From positions 1-64,000 of the forward strand of contig JAFWZH010000235.1 in assembly GCA_017522515.1 (NCBI GenBank): a DNA stretch of 64,000 bases, given 5' to 3'. The notes under the pieces are model-generated. The model was given only the letters and a program-made list of their open reading frames with translations. It did not search any database and was not told the origin of the DNA. Below, one piece after another: positions 45,501-53,462 of this stretch; the first letter of the stretch is position 1, and the number at the start of each line of letters is the position of its first letter. The DNA comes from Clostridia bacterium. Its GTDB lineage: Bacteria; Bacillota_A; Clostridia; UBA1212; UBA1255. The translations under genes were made by a program, and so were the position numbers.

Positions 45501-46886
45501 ATGAAGAAAATTTTTAGTTTTGTTTTGGCTTTTTCTTTAGTGTTGGCATTGTTTGCCGGACTTCCGGTTTTTGCTGACGGAGAAGAAATAGCAGTTGCCG
45601 GTGATGGCAGTGCAGTTACGCTTGACCTTGAGAAAGCTACACTTAAAACATATAACGGCAGCGTTACGGTTAAGCGTGAAAAAACGTGGGTAAAAACATC
45701 TGCTGATGCAACACCGGTAGAAGCGTATTTCCTTAAAAATGCTCAATCAGGTGACTGTGTTACATGGAATGTTAATTTTGCTAAAGCAGGCAATTATAAA
45801 ATTGAGGTTCCTGTATATTCACAGACAGGCGTAGGCGTGATTTCTGCTTATATTGGAGGAGAGAGAGTTTATTCCGCAGGCAATTTTAAAGCATGCGGAT
45901 ATGGTAAAGAGCAACTTTATAATAACAATGCTGTTCTTTATATCTCCATTGAGAAAGCCGGCAACGAGGATATTACAATATTCTTTGAAACACTCGGTGT
46001 AAATCTTTTGGCTCCGAAGATTTCATATTTTGCAGGCGAGATACCTGCAGAGCCTGCTTTTGATAAGTTTGTATCAGCTATTGAAACTGATGGTTTCACA
46101 AACAATGCTACAAAGGCACTTTTGTTGGGCGAAGATACATATTATGGTCTCCATGCTAATTTAGCAAAGGCAATCAAAGGTATTGCTTTACCGCAGTGGA
46201 CACCGGGTGGTGGCACAGGTCACTGTAAGTTTAAGTTAAGTGTTTATACTTGGAATGAAGATGACACAACAACTTTACAAGGAACACCTGTTACTTCAAA
46301 AGAGTTTACAACTCCCGGTGACTGCATAATGCTTTGTATGTTTGATGAGGCTGTTCCGGCTGGTGAATACCTTATATATGTTGAATGTGTAGAGCTTATT
46401 TTAGATGAGGGTTCAAAGCATACATCAGGTATTGATATGCACATGAAGACAGGTTTACCTCATTCATTTGATGATTTTGTTTACTATTTCGATGCATTTA
46501 CAAATATTCCTAACTACGTTCCCGTACCGGATCGTATGGTTTACTTTAACTTTATTGTTGATGAGTTTATTGCTCCCGAGGACTTTTTCCTTGAACTCGG
46601 AGAAGGAGGGGAATCCGATGCGACAGCAGATCCTGATGCAACAGTTGATCCGGATGCTACAGAGGACCCCGATGCTACAGAAAAGCCTGAGAAAACAGAG
46701 GCTCCTGCAACATCAACACCTAATAAGACAAAGGCTCCTTCTACAAGCACAGCAAAAGCCGACGGGGATACAGGGGCTTCAACAATGGTAAGCTATACCG
46801 GTATTATTATTGGTATTGTTGCAGCAGTTGTAGTAGTTGCAGCAGTTGTAGTAGTTGTTATAATTGTTATCAAAAAGAAAAAATAA
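45501..46886 (+). CDS. Secreted surface protein with acidic repeats and C-terminal membrane anchor
   Basis: 461 residues with AGGAGG 7 bases before the ATG. N-terminal signal peptide (about 1-25, ending in VFADG). Residues about 30-165 look like a beta-sandwich (WNVNFAKAGNYKIEVPVYS), perhaps carbohydrate-binding. A low-complexity linker follows with six-residue DPDAT(E/V) repeats (46617-46686) and a Thr/Ser/Pro stretch. The C-terminus is a hydrophobic helix of Val/Ala/Ile then KKKK, a membrane anchor. No TG sorting motif is obvious, although DGDTGAS lies before the helix. Role unknown; display on the cell surface is inferred. Confidence 0.7.
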   Translation: MKKIFSFVLAFSLVLALFAGLPVFADGEEIAVAGDGSAVTLDLEKATLKTYNGSVTVKREKTWVKTSADATPVEAYFLKNAQSGDCVTWNVNFAKAGNYKIEVPVYSQTGVGVISAYIGGERVYSAGNFKACGYGKEQLYNNNAVLYISIEKAGNEDITIFFETLGVNLLAPKISYFAGEIPAEPAFDKFVSAIETDGFTNNATKALLLGEDTYYGLHANLAKAIKGIALPQWTPGGGTGHCKFKLSVYTWNEDDTTTLQGTPVTSKEFTTPGDCIMLCMFDEAVPAGEYLIYVECVELILDEGSKHTSGIDMHMKTGLPHSFDDFVYYFDAFTNIPNYVPVPDRMVYFNFIVDEFIAPEDFFLELGEGGESDATADPDATVDPDATEDPDATEKPEKTEAPATSTPNKTKAPSTSTAKADGDTGASTMVSYTGIIIGIVAAVVVVAAVVVVVIIVIKKKK

Positions 46887-46921
46887 TTTGATTAAGAATA
46901 AATTAGATTTTTGATTTTTTT

Positions 46922-46946
46922 AGGGCTGTTTTACAGCCCTTTTTTT
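46922..46946 (+). terminator. Terminator after the surface protein gene
   Basis: AGGGCTGT (46922-46929) pairs exactly with ACAGCCCT (46933-46940) and is followed by a run of T. Confidence 0.85.
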
Positions 46947-46950
46947 ATTT

Positions 46951-46994
46951 TTTTCATTTTTACTTTTTGAACGGTCAAAAAGTAAAAATGAAAA
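46951..46994. repeat. Perfect 20-bp inverted repeat upstream of alaS (TTTTTACTTTTT palindrome, copy 3)
   Basis: Bases 46951-46970 (TTTTCATTTTTACTTTTTGA) are the exact reverse complement of 46975-46994, with a loop of ACGG. It lies between a terminator and the alaS promoter, 7 bases before the -35 box. It shares its core with the copies at 27431 and 27521. Confidence 0.9.
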
Positions 46995-47001
46995 TTTGTG
47001 G

Positions 47002-47030
47002 GTGACAATTATTTGTGCAAGTGATATACT
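47002..47030 (+). promoter_or_regulatory. Promoter of alaS
   Basis: GTGACA (47002-47007), 17 bases, TATACT (47025-47030). No T-box leader is visible in the 60 bases before the start codon. Confidence 0.6.
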
Positions 47031-47092
47031 TATTGAGTACAACTGTATTTTTTGTGATTTTAATAAAGATATTTTATAAGGAGTTTATTTTA

Positions 47093-49726
47093 ATGGAAAA
47101 ATTAAGCTTAAATACTATCAGAGAAAAGTATTTGAAGTTCTTTGAAAGTAAAGGACATCTAAGATTACCCAGCTTTTCACTTGTACCTAATAACGACGCC
47201 AGTTTGCTCTTGATAAACAGCGGTATGGCACCACTCAAACCTTATTTTACAGGAGCAGAGGTGCCTCCGAGAAAACGTGTTACGACTTGCCAAAAGTGTA
47301 TCAGAACTCCTGATATCGATAATGTAGGTAAGACGGCAAGACATGGTACTTTTTTTGAAATGCTTGGTAATTTTTCTTTTGGTGATTATTTTAAAAGAGA
47401 AGCTATTTCTTGGGCATGGGAATTTTTTACAGAAGTAATGGAAATTCCTGCAGAAAAGCTTTATGTTACCGTGTATCTTGAGGATGATGAGGCAGAAGAA
47501 ATTTGGATAAAAGAAATAGGCGTTCCTGCAGACCATGTTATTAGAATGGGAAAAGAAGATAACTTCTGGGAACACGGTACAGGCCCTTGCGGACCTTGCT
47601 CTGAGATTCATTATGACAGAGGAGAAAAGTATGGTTGCGGCAAACCGGATTGTAAGGTTGGTTGCGATTGCGACAGATTTATAGAGGTGTGGAATCTTGT
47701 ATTTACACAATTTGATCGTCAAGAAGACGGTACTTATGAAAGACTTGCTCATCCTAATATTGACACGGGAATGGGACTTGAAAGACTTGCTTGCGTAATG
47801 CAAGATGTGGATAACCTGTTTGAAGTAGATACTGTGCGAAAAATACTTGATACAGTATGTGAGCTTTCAGGTAAAACTTATGGAGATGATTGGAAGACAG
47901 ACGTATCCATCCGTGTAATTACAGACCATATAAGAAGTACGGTAATGATGATAAGTGATGGCGTTGTTCCGTCTAATGAGGCAAGAGGATACGTTCTTAG
48001 ACGTTTGTTAAGAGGTGCGGCACGCCACGGCAGATTGCTGGGAATAAAAGGTAATTTCCTTGCAGGCCTTGCTGATGTTGTTATTGAACTTTCAGGCGGC
48101 GCATATCCTAATTTGGTAGAAAAACAAGATTACATTAAAAAGGTTATCAGAATAGAAGAAGAAAGATTTGCATCTACAATAGAGCAAGGTTTGTCTATGC
48201 TTTCAGAGCATATTAAAAAGATGCAAGAAAATACAGGAATTGCTGACGGTGTTCTTGAAGGCGCAATAGCATTTAAACTTCACGACACGTATGGCTTCCC
48301 GATAGACCTTACAAAAGACATTCTGAAAGATTACGGTTATACCGTAGACGAGGAAGGCTTCCGCAAAGAAATGAGCGCCCAAAAAGCCATGGCGCGTGAA
48401 GCTATAAAGAACAGAGAAAGTTCTTGGGCGAACAGTGAGATTTCCGTACCGTCAGAGTGCCCGGCAACAGTCTTTGAGGGATATGAAAAGCTTATAACAG
48501 AAGGAGAAATTCTTTACATCTTACTTCCCGATGGTAGCAGTGTGCAAGAGGCCGGCGAAGGAGATTCAGTAATAATAGTAACAGACAAGACAACTTTCTA
48601 TGCTGAAAGCGGCGGACAAGCAGGAGACAGAGGAGAAATAGAAACAGAGGGCGGCGCCGTTGTTATTTCAAATGTAAACAAAACGAGTGACGGTAAGTGG
48701 CGTCATATGGGAAAAGTGGTTCATGGCTCCGTATGTGTATCTGCAAAGGCCACAATGACTGTAAACAGACAGACAAGACTTGCAACAGAAAGAAATCACA
48801 GCGCTACGCATCTTCTTCAAAAAGCACTTCGTACAGTGTTGGGAGAGCATGTTCATCAGGCAGGTTCTTCTGTTACTACGGAACGCTTGCGCTTCGACTT
48901 TAACCACATGCAGGCTCTTTCAAAAGAAGAATTGGCAGAAGTAGAAAAAATTGTAAATAAAGCCATTGTTCATGACTATGCTGTAAACACACAAGTACTT
49001 CCGATAGAAGAAGCAAAAAAACTTGGTGCTATGGCACTCTTTGGCGAAAAATACGGAGACAACGTGCGCGTTGTTGAAATGGGAGACTACAGCTTAGAAT
49101 TCTGTGGCGGAACACACGTTAAAAATACTGCTTCAATCGGTATGTTTAAGATATTGCACGAAAGTGCAGTTGCTGCAGGCGTCAGAAGAATTGAGGCCGT
49201 AACGGGCGGCGGCGCAAGAGCTGTATACGAAACACAAGAGCATGTGCTTGAAGAGGTTTCGGAGATATTTAAGGCTAACTACTCAGATATAGTTAATAAA
49301 GTTACAAATCTTTATACACAATATAAAGCACTTCAAAAAGAGCTTGAGCAAATCAAACGCGAAAATGCTGTTTCAAATCTTGACGATGTTATTGCTAAGG
49401 CACAGGAAATTAACGGAGTTAAGGTTGTTACGGGAAGATTTGATGAGCTTGATGGCAATGCACTTCGTGATTTGGCTGATAATATCAGAAATAAGCTTGA
49501 CGTTGGTGTTGTTGTTTTAGCATCTTCTTTGGGAGGCAAAGCATCTATAGTTACAATGGCTACAAAATCAGCCCTTGAAAAGGGTATTCATTGCGGTAAT
49601 ATCGTAAAGAAAGCTGCAAGCATGTGCGGCGGTGGCGGCGGCGGACGTCCCGATATGGCGCAAGCAGGTGGAAAACAGCCTGAGAATATAGATGAAATGC
49701 TTTCTAAAATAAGCGAGATTATATAA
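47093..49726 (+). CDS. alaS: Alanyl-tRNA synthetase
   Basis: 877 residues from ATG 47093, with AAGGAG upstream; a longer in-frame start at 47015 lies inside the promoter. It charges tRNA-Ala with alanine. Aminoacylation core (1-460) with LPSFSLVPNNDASLL and GTFFEMLGNFSFGDYFK; editing domain with HSATHLLQKALR and CGGTHV zinc/editing motifs (about 560-720); C-Ala domain with GGGGGGRPDMAQAGG near the C-terminus. All of the usual length and order. First gene of a long run of housekeeping genes. Confidence 0.97.
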   Translation: MEKLSLNTIREKYLKFFESKGHLRLPSFSLVPNNDASLLLINSGMAPLKPYFTGAEVPPRKRVTTCQKCIRTPDIDNVGKTARHGTFFEMLGNFSFGDYFKREAISWAWEFFTEVMEIPAEKLYVTVYLEDDEAEEIWIKEIGVPADHVIRMGKEDNFWEHGTGPCGPCSEIHYDRGEKYGCGKPDCKVGCDCDRFIEVWNLVFTQFDRQEDGTYERLAHPNIDTGMGLERLACVMQDVDNLFEVDTVRKILDTVCELSGKTYGDDWKTDVSIRVITDHIRSTVMMISDGVVPSNEARGYVLRRLLRGAARHGRLLGIKGNFLAGLADVVIELSGGAYPNLVEKQDYIKKVIRIEEERFASTIEQGLSMLSEHIKKMQENTGIADGVLEGAIAFKLHDTYGFPIDLTKDILKDYGYTVDEEGFRKEMSAQKAMAREAIKNRESSWANSEISVPSECPATVFEGYEKLITEGEILYILLPDGSSVQEAGEGDSVIIVTDKTTFYAESGGQAGDRGEIETEGGAVVISNVNKTSDGKWRHMGKVVHGSVCVSAKATMTVNRQTRLATERNHSATHLLQKALRTVLGEHVHQAGSSVTTERLRFDFNHMQALSKEELAEVEKIVNKAIVHDYAVNTQVLPIEEAKKLGAMALFGEKYGDNVRVVEMGDYSLEFCGGTHVKNTASIGMFKILHESAVAAGVRRIEAVTGGGARAVYETQEHVLEEVSEIFKANYSDIVNKVTNLYTQYKALQKELEQIKRENAVSNLDDVIAKAQEINGVKVVTGRFDELDGNALRDLADNIRNKLDVGVVVLASSLGGKASIVTMATKSALEKGIHCGNIVKKAASMCGGGGGGRPDMAQAGGKQPENIDEMLSKISEII

Positions 49727-49750
49727 ACATATTTTTATGAGGTGAAAAAA

Positions 49751-50107
49751 ATGCAGGCATTAGACGATAATTGTATCTTTTGCAAAATAATAAAGGGAGA
49801 AATACCGGCAAAAGTAGTATATGAAGATGATTATTGTATAGCTTTTAATGACATAAATCCTCAGATGCCGATTCATGTTGTAGTTGCAGCTAAAAAGCAT
49901 ATCTCGAGTGTGCTCGGTTTCGAGAAAGAGGATGTAGCTTTTTTAGGCGGTATTCAGCTTGCAATAGCAGAAATAGCAAGAAAGTTAAATATCACAGAAT
50001 CAGGTTTTCGTGTTATTAATAACTGCGGCAAAGATGCAAAACAATCAGTTCCGCATATTCACTACCATATATTGGCAGGCGGAGATATGGGAGAAAGGAT
50101 AGTGTAA
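49751..50107 (+). CDS. HIT-family nucleotide hydrolase (HinT-like)
   Basis: 118 residues from ATG 49751, spaced 8 bases from TGAGG; a GTG at 49742 is too close. It begins DDNCIFCKIIKGEIPAKVVYED and ends in the histidine triad HIHYHIL. HinT proteins hydrolyse purine nucleoside phosphoramidates such as AMP-lysine by-products of synthetases, which fits a place right after alaS. Ends 2 bases before pit. Confidence 0.92.
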   Translation: MQALDDNCIFCKIIKGEIPAKVVYEDDYCIAFNDINPQMPIHVVVAAKKHISSVLGFEKEDVAFLGGIQLAIAEIARKLNITESGFRVINNCGKDAKQSVPHIHYHILAGGDMGERIV

Positions 50108-50109
50108 AA

Positions 50110-51180
50110 TTGGGCGTAATAACTGCAGAATTAAACGATTTATTAGATTTTATTTTAAAATGTACCGAGAGTCCGGCACTTCTTGTGACCGTGGTTTTGG
50201 TGCTTGGTGTTATACTTGTTAACGGCTGGACAGATGCTCCCAATGCAATTGCGACAGTTGTTTCTACAGGCTCTATGAGACCAAAAACAGCCATTCTCAT
50301 GGCGGCAGTTATGAACTTTGCCGGAGTATTGGTTATGTCGTTGGTTAGCAGCAAGGTTGCTGACACGATTTATAAAATGGTAGATTTTAAGGGGGACGCA
50401 CACAATGCACTTGTTGCCTTGTGCGCGTCTTTGTTTGCTATAGTGCTGTGGGCTGTTGCTGCGTGGTGGTTTGGAATACCCACCAGTGAAAGTCATGCTT
50501 TGATTGCAGGCGTTACAGGAGCGGCAATTGCTCTTGGCGGTGCAGACGGAGTAAATATGGGAGAATGGGTAAAAGTTCTTATCGGACTGTTACTTTCGAC
50601 TGTATTGGGCTTTTTGGCAGGCTATTTTGTAGTAAAAATAGTTGTTATAATATGCAGACACAAAGACAGAAGAAAAACAGACTCCTTCTTCAAAGGCGGA
50701 CAAATAGTTGGCGGTGCTGCCATGGCTTTTATGCATGGTGCGCAGGATGGTCAAAAGTTTATGGGTGTATTTATGCTTGGCAGTATGCTCGCAAGCGGTT
50801 CGTACGTTGCAGGGGGTAATTTTAATACGACCATTTGGCTTATGGTTCTTTGTTCTGTTGTAATGAGTTTGGGAACGTCAATCGGCGGATATAAAATCAT
50901 CAAATCCGTAGGAATGGATATGATTAAACTTGAAAAATACCAAGGCTTTTCTGCAGATATTGCAGGTGCGCTTTGTTTGCTTTTGGCATCGCTTACAGGA
51001 ATTCCGGTAAGCACAACGCATACGAAAACAACAGCAATAATGGGTGTTGGTGCCGCAAAGCGAATTTCCGCAGTGAATTGGAGCGTCGTAAAAGAAATGG
51101 TTTTTGCGTGGGTACTCACATTCCCGGGTTGTGGTTTAATAGGATTTATTATGGCAAAAATATTTATGGCAATATTCTGA
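50110..51180 (+). CDS. Pit-type inorganic phosphate transporter
   Basis: 356 residues, TTG start at 50110, with AAAGGAT about 10 bases upstream in the hinT end. About ten membrane spans. The two Pit signatures are present: GWTDAPNAIATVVSTGSMRP near residue 35 and FMHGAQDGQKFMGVF with IPVSTTHTKTTAIMGVG in the second half. It would carry metal-phosphate complexes in with protons. Paired with the DUF47 gene 33 bases on, the standard Pit-accessory pair. Confidence 0.92.
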   Translation: MGVITAELNDLLDFILKCTESPALLVTVVLVLGVILVNGWTDAPNAIATVVSTGSMRPKTAILMAAVMNFAGVLVMSLVSSKVADTIYKMVDFKGDAHNALVALCASLFAIVLWAVAAWWFGIPTSESHALIAGVTGAAIALGGADGVNMGEWVKVLIGLLLSTVLGFLAGYFVVKIVVIICRHKDRRKTDSFFKGGQIVGGAAMAFMHGAQDGQKFMGVFMLGSMLASGSYVAGGNFNTTIWLMVLCSVVMSLGTSIGGYKIIKSVGMDMIKLEKYQGFSADIAGALCLLLASLTGIPVSTTHTKTTAIMGVGAAKRISAVNWSVVKEMVFAWVLTFPGCGLIGFIMAKIFMAIF

Positions 51181-51213
51181 TATTTTTCCAATATTATAAG
51201 GAGGACGTTTGTC

Positions 51214-51849
51214 GTGGCAAAAAAGAAAGAAGTAGATTTTTTTGAACTTATGCAGGAAGAAGCAAAATTCACAAGTGAGCTTACTGTAAAATTAAAAGTT
51301 TTATTTAGTGAATTCAAAGAAAACAGCGGCATTGAAGAATTGCAAGCAAGATTAGAAGAAATACACAGCATTGAACATAAAGGTGATATAGTTCACGCAA
51401 CTATTGTAAGTGAACTCAATAAAGCGTTTATAACACCCATAGACAGAGAAGATATATTTTCTGTTGCAGAAAATATAGACAAAATGACGAATGCAATAGA
51501 AAATGTGGCATTTAGACTTTGGATGTTCAATATAAAAGAAATAAGATCCGATATGCATGAGTTTATCGATCTCATTGGCAATTGCTGTGACAAAATCACA
51601 GAGATTATTGCAGAATTCAAAAACTTTAAAAAGTCTAAGACTCTTACAGAACTTATTCGTCAAGCATACGAATATGAAAATGACGGTGATAGGATATACA
51701 GAACGGCAGTAAGAAATTTATTTGAGACAGAAAAGGATCCTATCGAAGTACAAAAATGGAGAGAATTCTATCACGATATGGAGAAATGCTTTGATGCATG
51801 CAGTGATCTTGCAGGTTCAGTTGAAAGGGCGGCCGTTAAAAACAGCTGA
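51214..51849 (+). CDS. DUF47 / PhoU-like accessory protein of the Pit transporter
   Basis: 211 residues, GTG start with AAGGAGG 10 bases upstream. All-helical, with repeated acidic HSIEHKGDIVHATI and YEYENDGDRIYRTAV motifs that bind metals in PhoU-like folds, and ITPIDREDIFSVAENID. DUF47 proteins control the Pit permease. The gene lies between pit and the znu genes in one direction. Confidence 0.9.
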   Translation: MAKKKEVDFFELMQEEAKFTSELTVKLKVLFSEFKENSGIEELQARLEEIHSIEHKGDIVHATIVSELNKAFITPIDREDIFSVAENIDKMTNAIENVAFRLWMFNIKEIRSDMHEFIDLIGNCCDKITEIIAEFKNFKKSKTLTELIRQAYEYENDGDRIYRTAVRNLFETEKDPIEVQKWREFYHDMEKCFDACSDLAGSVERAAVKNS

Positions 51850-51863
51850 TAGAATATTAAGTT

Positions 51864-52613
51864 ATGTTAGTTGAATGCAAAAATGTCCGTTTGGCATATG
51901 AAAATCATATTGTAGTAGATAATTTGTCTTTTTCGGTGAATAAAGGCGATTATCTTTGTATTATCGGGGAAAATGGCTCCGGTAAGACTACGCTTATGAA
52001 AGCTTTGCTCGGATTGAAATCCGTAGAGTCGGGAAGTATTTCTCACGGCGAAGGATTAAGACAAAATGAAATAGGTTATTTACCTCAGCAGACAGGGATT
52101 CAAAAGGACTTTCCGGCCTCTGTTTGGGAAGTTGTGCTTTCAGGTAGAATTAACAGACTTGGTTTTAGACCGTTTTATTCATCAAAAGATAAAAAAATAG
52201 CAGAAGAAAACATGGCTCGTCTCAATATAACAGATATTAAGCATAAATGTTATAGAGAGCTCTCGGGAGGTCAGCAACAAAGAGTTTTGCTGGCCAGAGC
52301 TTTGTGTGCAACACAAAAACTTTTGCTTTTAGATGAGCCTGTGGCAGGGCTCGATTTGCTTGCAACAGAAGAAATGTATCATATAATTTATGATTTAAAC
52401 AGGCAAAACGGTATTACCGTAATCATGATAACACATGATATTGACAGAGCTGTTCGCGATGCAACGCATATTTTGCATCTGCATAAAAAAGATGTTTTTT
52501 TTGGAGAAAAATCTCATTATTTAGAGTGCGACACATGTAGGCAGTTCACGCAAAATGAGGCAGAAAGCGGCCATGGTTGCTGTAAAAAAGGAGGGTGTCA
52601 CTGTAATGGGTGA
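51864..52613 (+). CDS. znuC: Metal (zinc/manganese) ABC transporter ATP-binding protein with Cys/His-rich tail
   Basis: 249 residues. Walker A GENGSGKTT (about 34-42), signature LSGGQQQR, Walker B LLLLDEPVAGLD and a switch His in MITHD are complete. It matches the ZnuC/AdcC type that powers uptake with the next gene's permease. The last 30 residues are odd: CDTCRQF, then GHGCCKKGGCHC, six or more Cys with His, likely a metal-sensing or metal-holding tail. It overlaps znuB by 8 bases. No start-site Shine-Dalgarno of note; AATATTAAG lies before the ATG. Confidence 0.88.
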   Translation: MLVECKNVRLAYENHIVVDNLSFSVNKGDYLCIIGENGSGKTTLMKALLGLKSVESGSISHGEGLRQNEIGYLPQQTGIQKDFPASVWEVVLSGRINRLGFRPFYSSKDKKIAEENMARLNITDIKHKCYRELSGGQQQRVLLARALCATQKLLLLDEPVAGLDLLATEEMYHIIYDLNRQNGITVIMITHDIDRAVRDATHILHLHKKDVFFGEKSHYLECDTCRQFTQNEAESGHGCCKKGGCHCNG

Positions 52614-53445
52614 ATACTTTACACTTATCATTCAGATTTTTCAACTTCCTTTTATGATAAGAGCATTGCTTGTAGGAGTGCTTATTTCTCTTTGTGCATC
52701 TCTTCTTGGTGTGAGCCTTGTACTGAAAAGATATTCCATGATAGGAGACGGACTTTCGCATGTAGGTTTCGGAGCCTTGGCTTTGGCCGCAGCCTTTAAT
52801 GTTACACCATTATATGTGGCTATACCCGTTGTTGTTTTAACTGCATTTTTGTTGCTTCGTGTAAATGAATCAGGAAAATTAAAAGGTGATGCAGCAGTTG
52901 CTATGATTTCCGCAAGTGCTTTAGCAATAGGCGTACTTATTGTTTCTGTATCTGAAACAAATGTTGATCTTAACAGTTATCTTTTCGGCAGCATATATGC
53001 CATAAGCAACCAAGATATGTATTTAAGTATATGTCTTTCAGTGGCTGTAATTTTGCTGTATCTTGTTTTTTACAATAAAATGTTTGCAGTCGTATTTGAT
53101 GAGAATTTTGCAAGAGCAACAGGGGCAAAAGCTACAGCCTATAACATCATAATGGCATGTCTTACGGCGGTCACTATAGTAGTGGGAATGCGTCTTGTAG
53201 GCTCCTTATTGATTTCCAGCCTTATAATATTTCCCGCGCTAACATCAATGAGAATTTGCAAAACCTTTAAAAAAGTAATTATTTCGTCGTCTGTCGTGGG
53301 TGTCGTGTGCATAATAGTGGGAATTATTTCTTCCTTTTTGCTTGATGTGCCTGCAAGTGCGTGTATTGTGATTACAAATCTTGCAGCCTATATTATCTTT
53401 GCAATAATTGGTTTTATTAAAGAAAAATATTCAAAAGAATCATAA
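52606..53445 (+). CDS. znuB: Metal ABC transporter permease
   Basis: 279 residues from ATG 52606, with AAGGAGG at 52588-52594; an in-frame ATG at 52555 lies upstream of that site. ABC-3 family with about eight spans: LLGVSLVLKRYSMIGDGLSHVGFGALA near the N-terminus and GMRLVGSLLISSLIIFPALTS in the C-terminal half. Pairs with the preceding ATPase. The substrate-binding lipoprotein (znuA) is not in the window and must be elsewhere. Confidence 0.9.
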   Translation: MGEYFTLIIQIFQLPFMIRALLVGVLISLCASLLGVSLVLKRYSMIGDGLSHVGFGALALAAAFNVTPLYVAIPVVVLTAFLLLRVNESGKLKGDAAVAMISASALAIGVLIVSVSETNVDLNSYLFGSIYAISNQDMYLSICLSVAVILLYLVFYNKMFAVVFDENFARATGAKATAYNIIMACLTAVTIVVGMRLVGSLLISSLIIFPALTSMRICKTFKKVIISSSVVGVVCIIVGIISSFLLDVPASACIVITNLAAYIIFAIIGFIKEKYSKES

Positions 53446-53462
53446 AATGAGGTTTGTGTTTT

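Noticed and set aside
46995..47092. T-box leader before alaS
   Set aside because: The leader after the promoter is about 55 bases, too short, and no T-box sequence or terminator is present.
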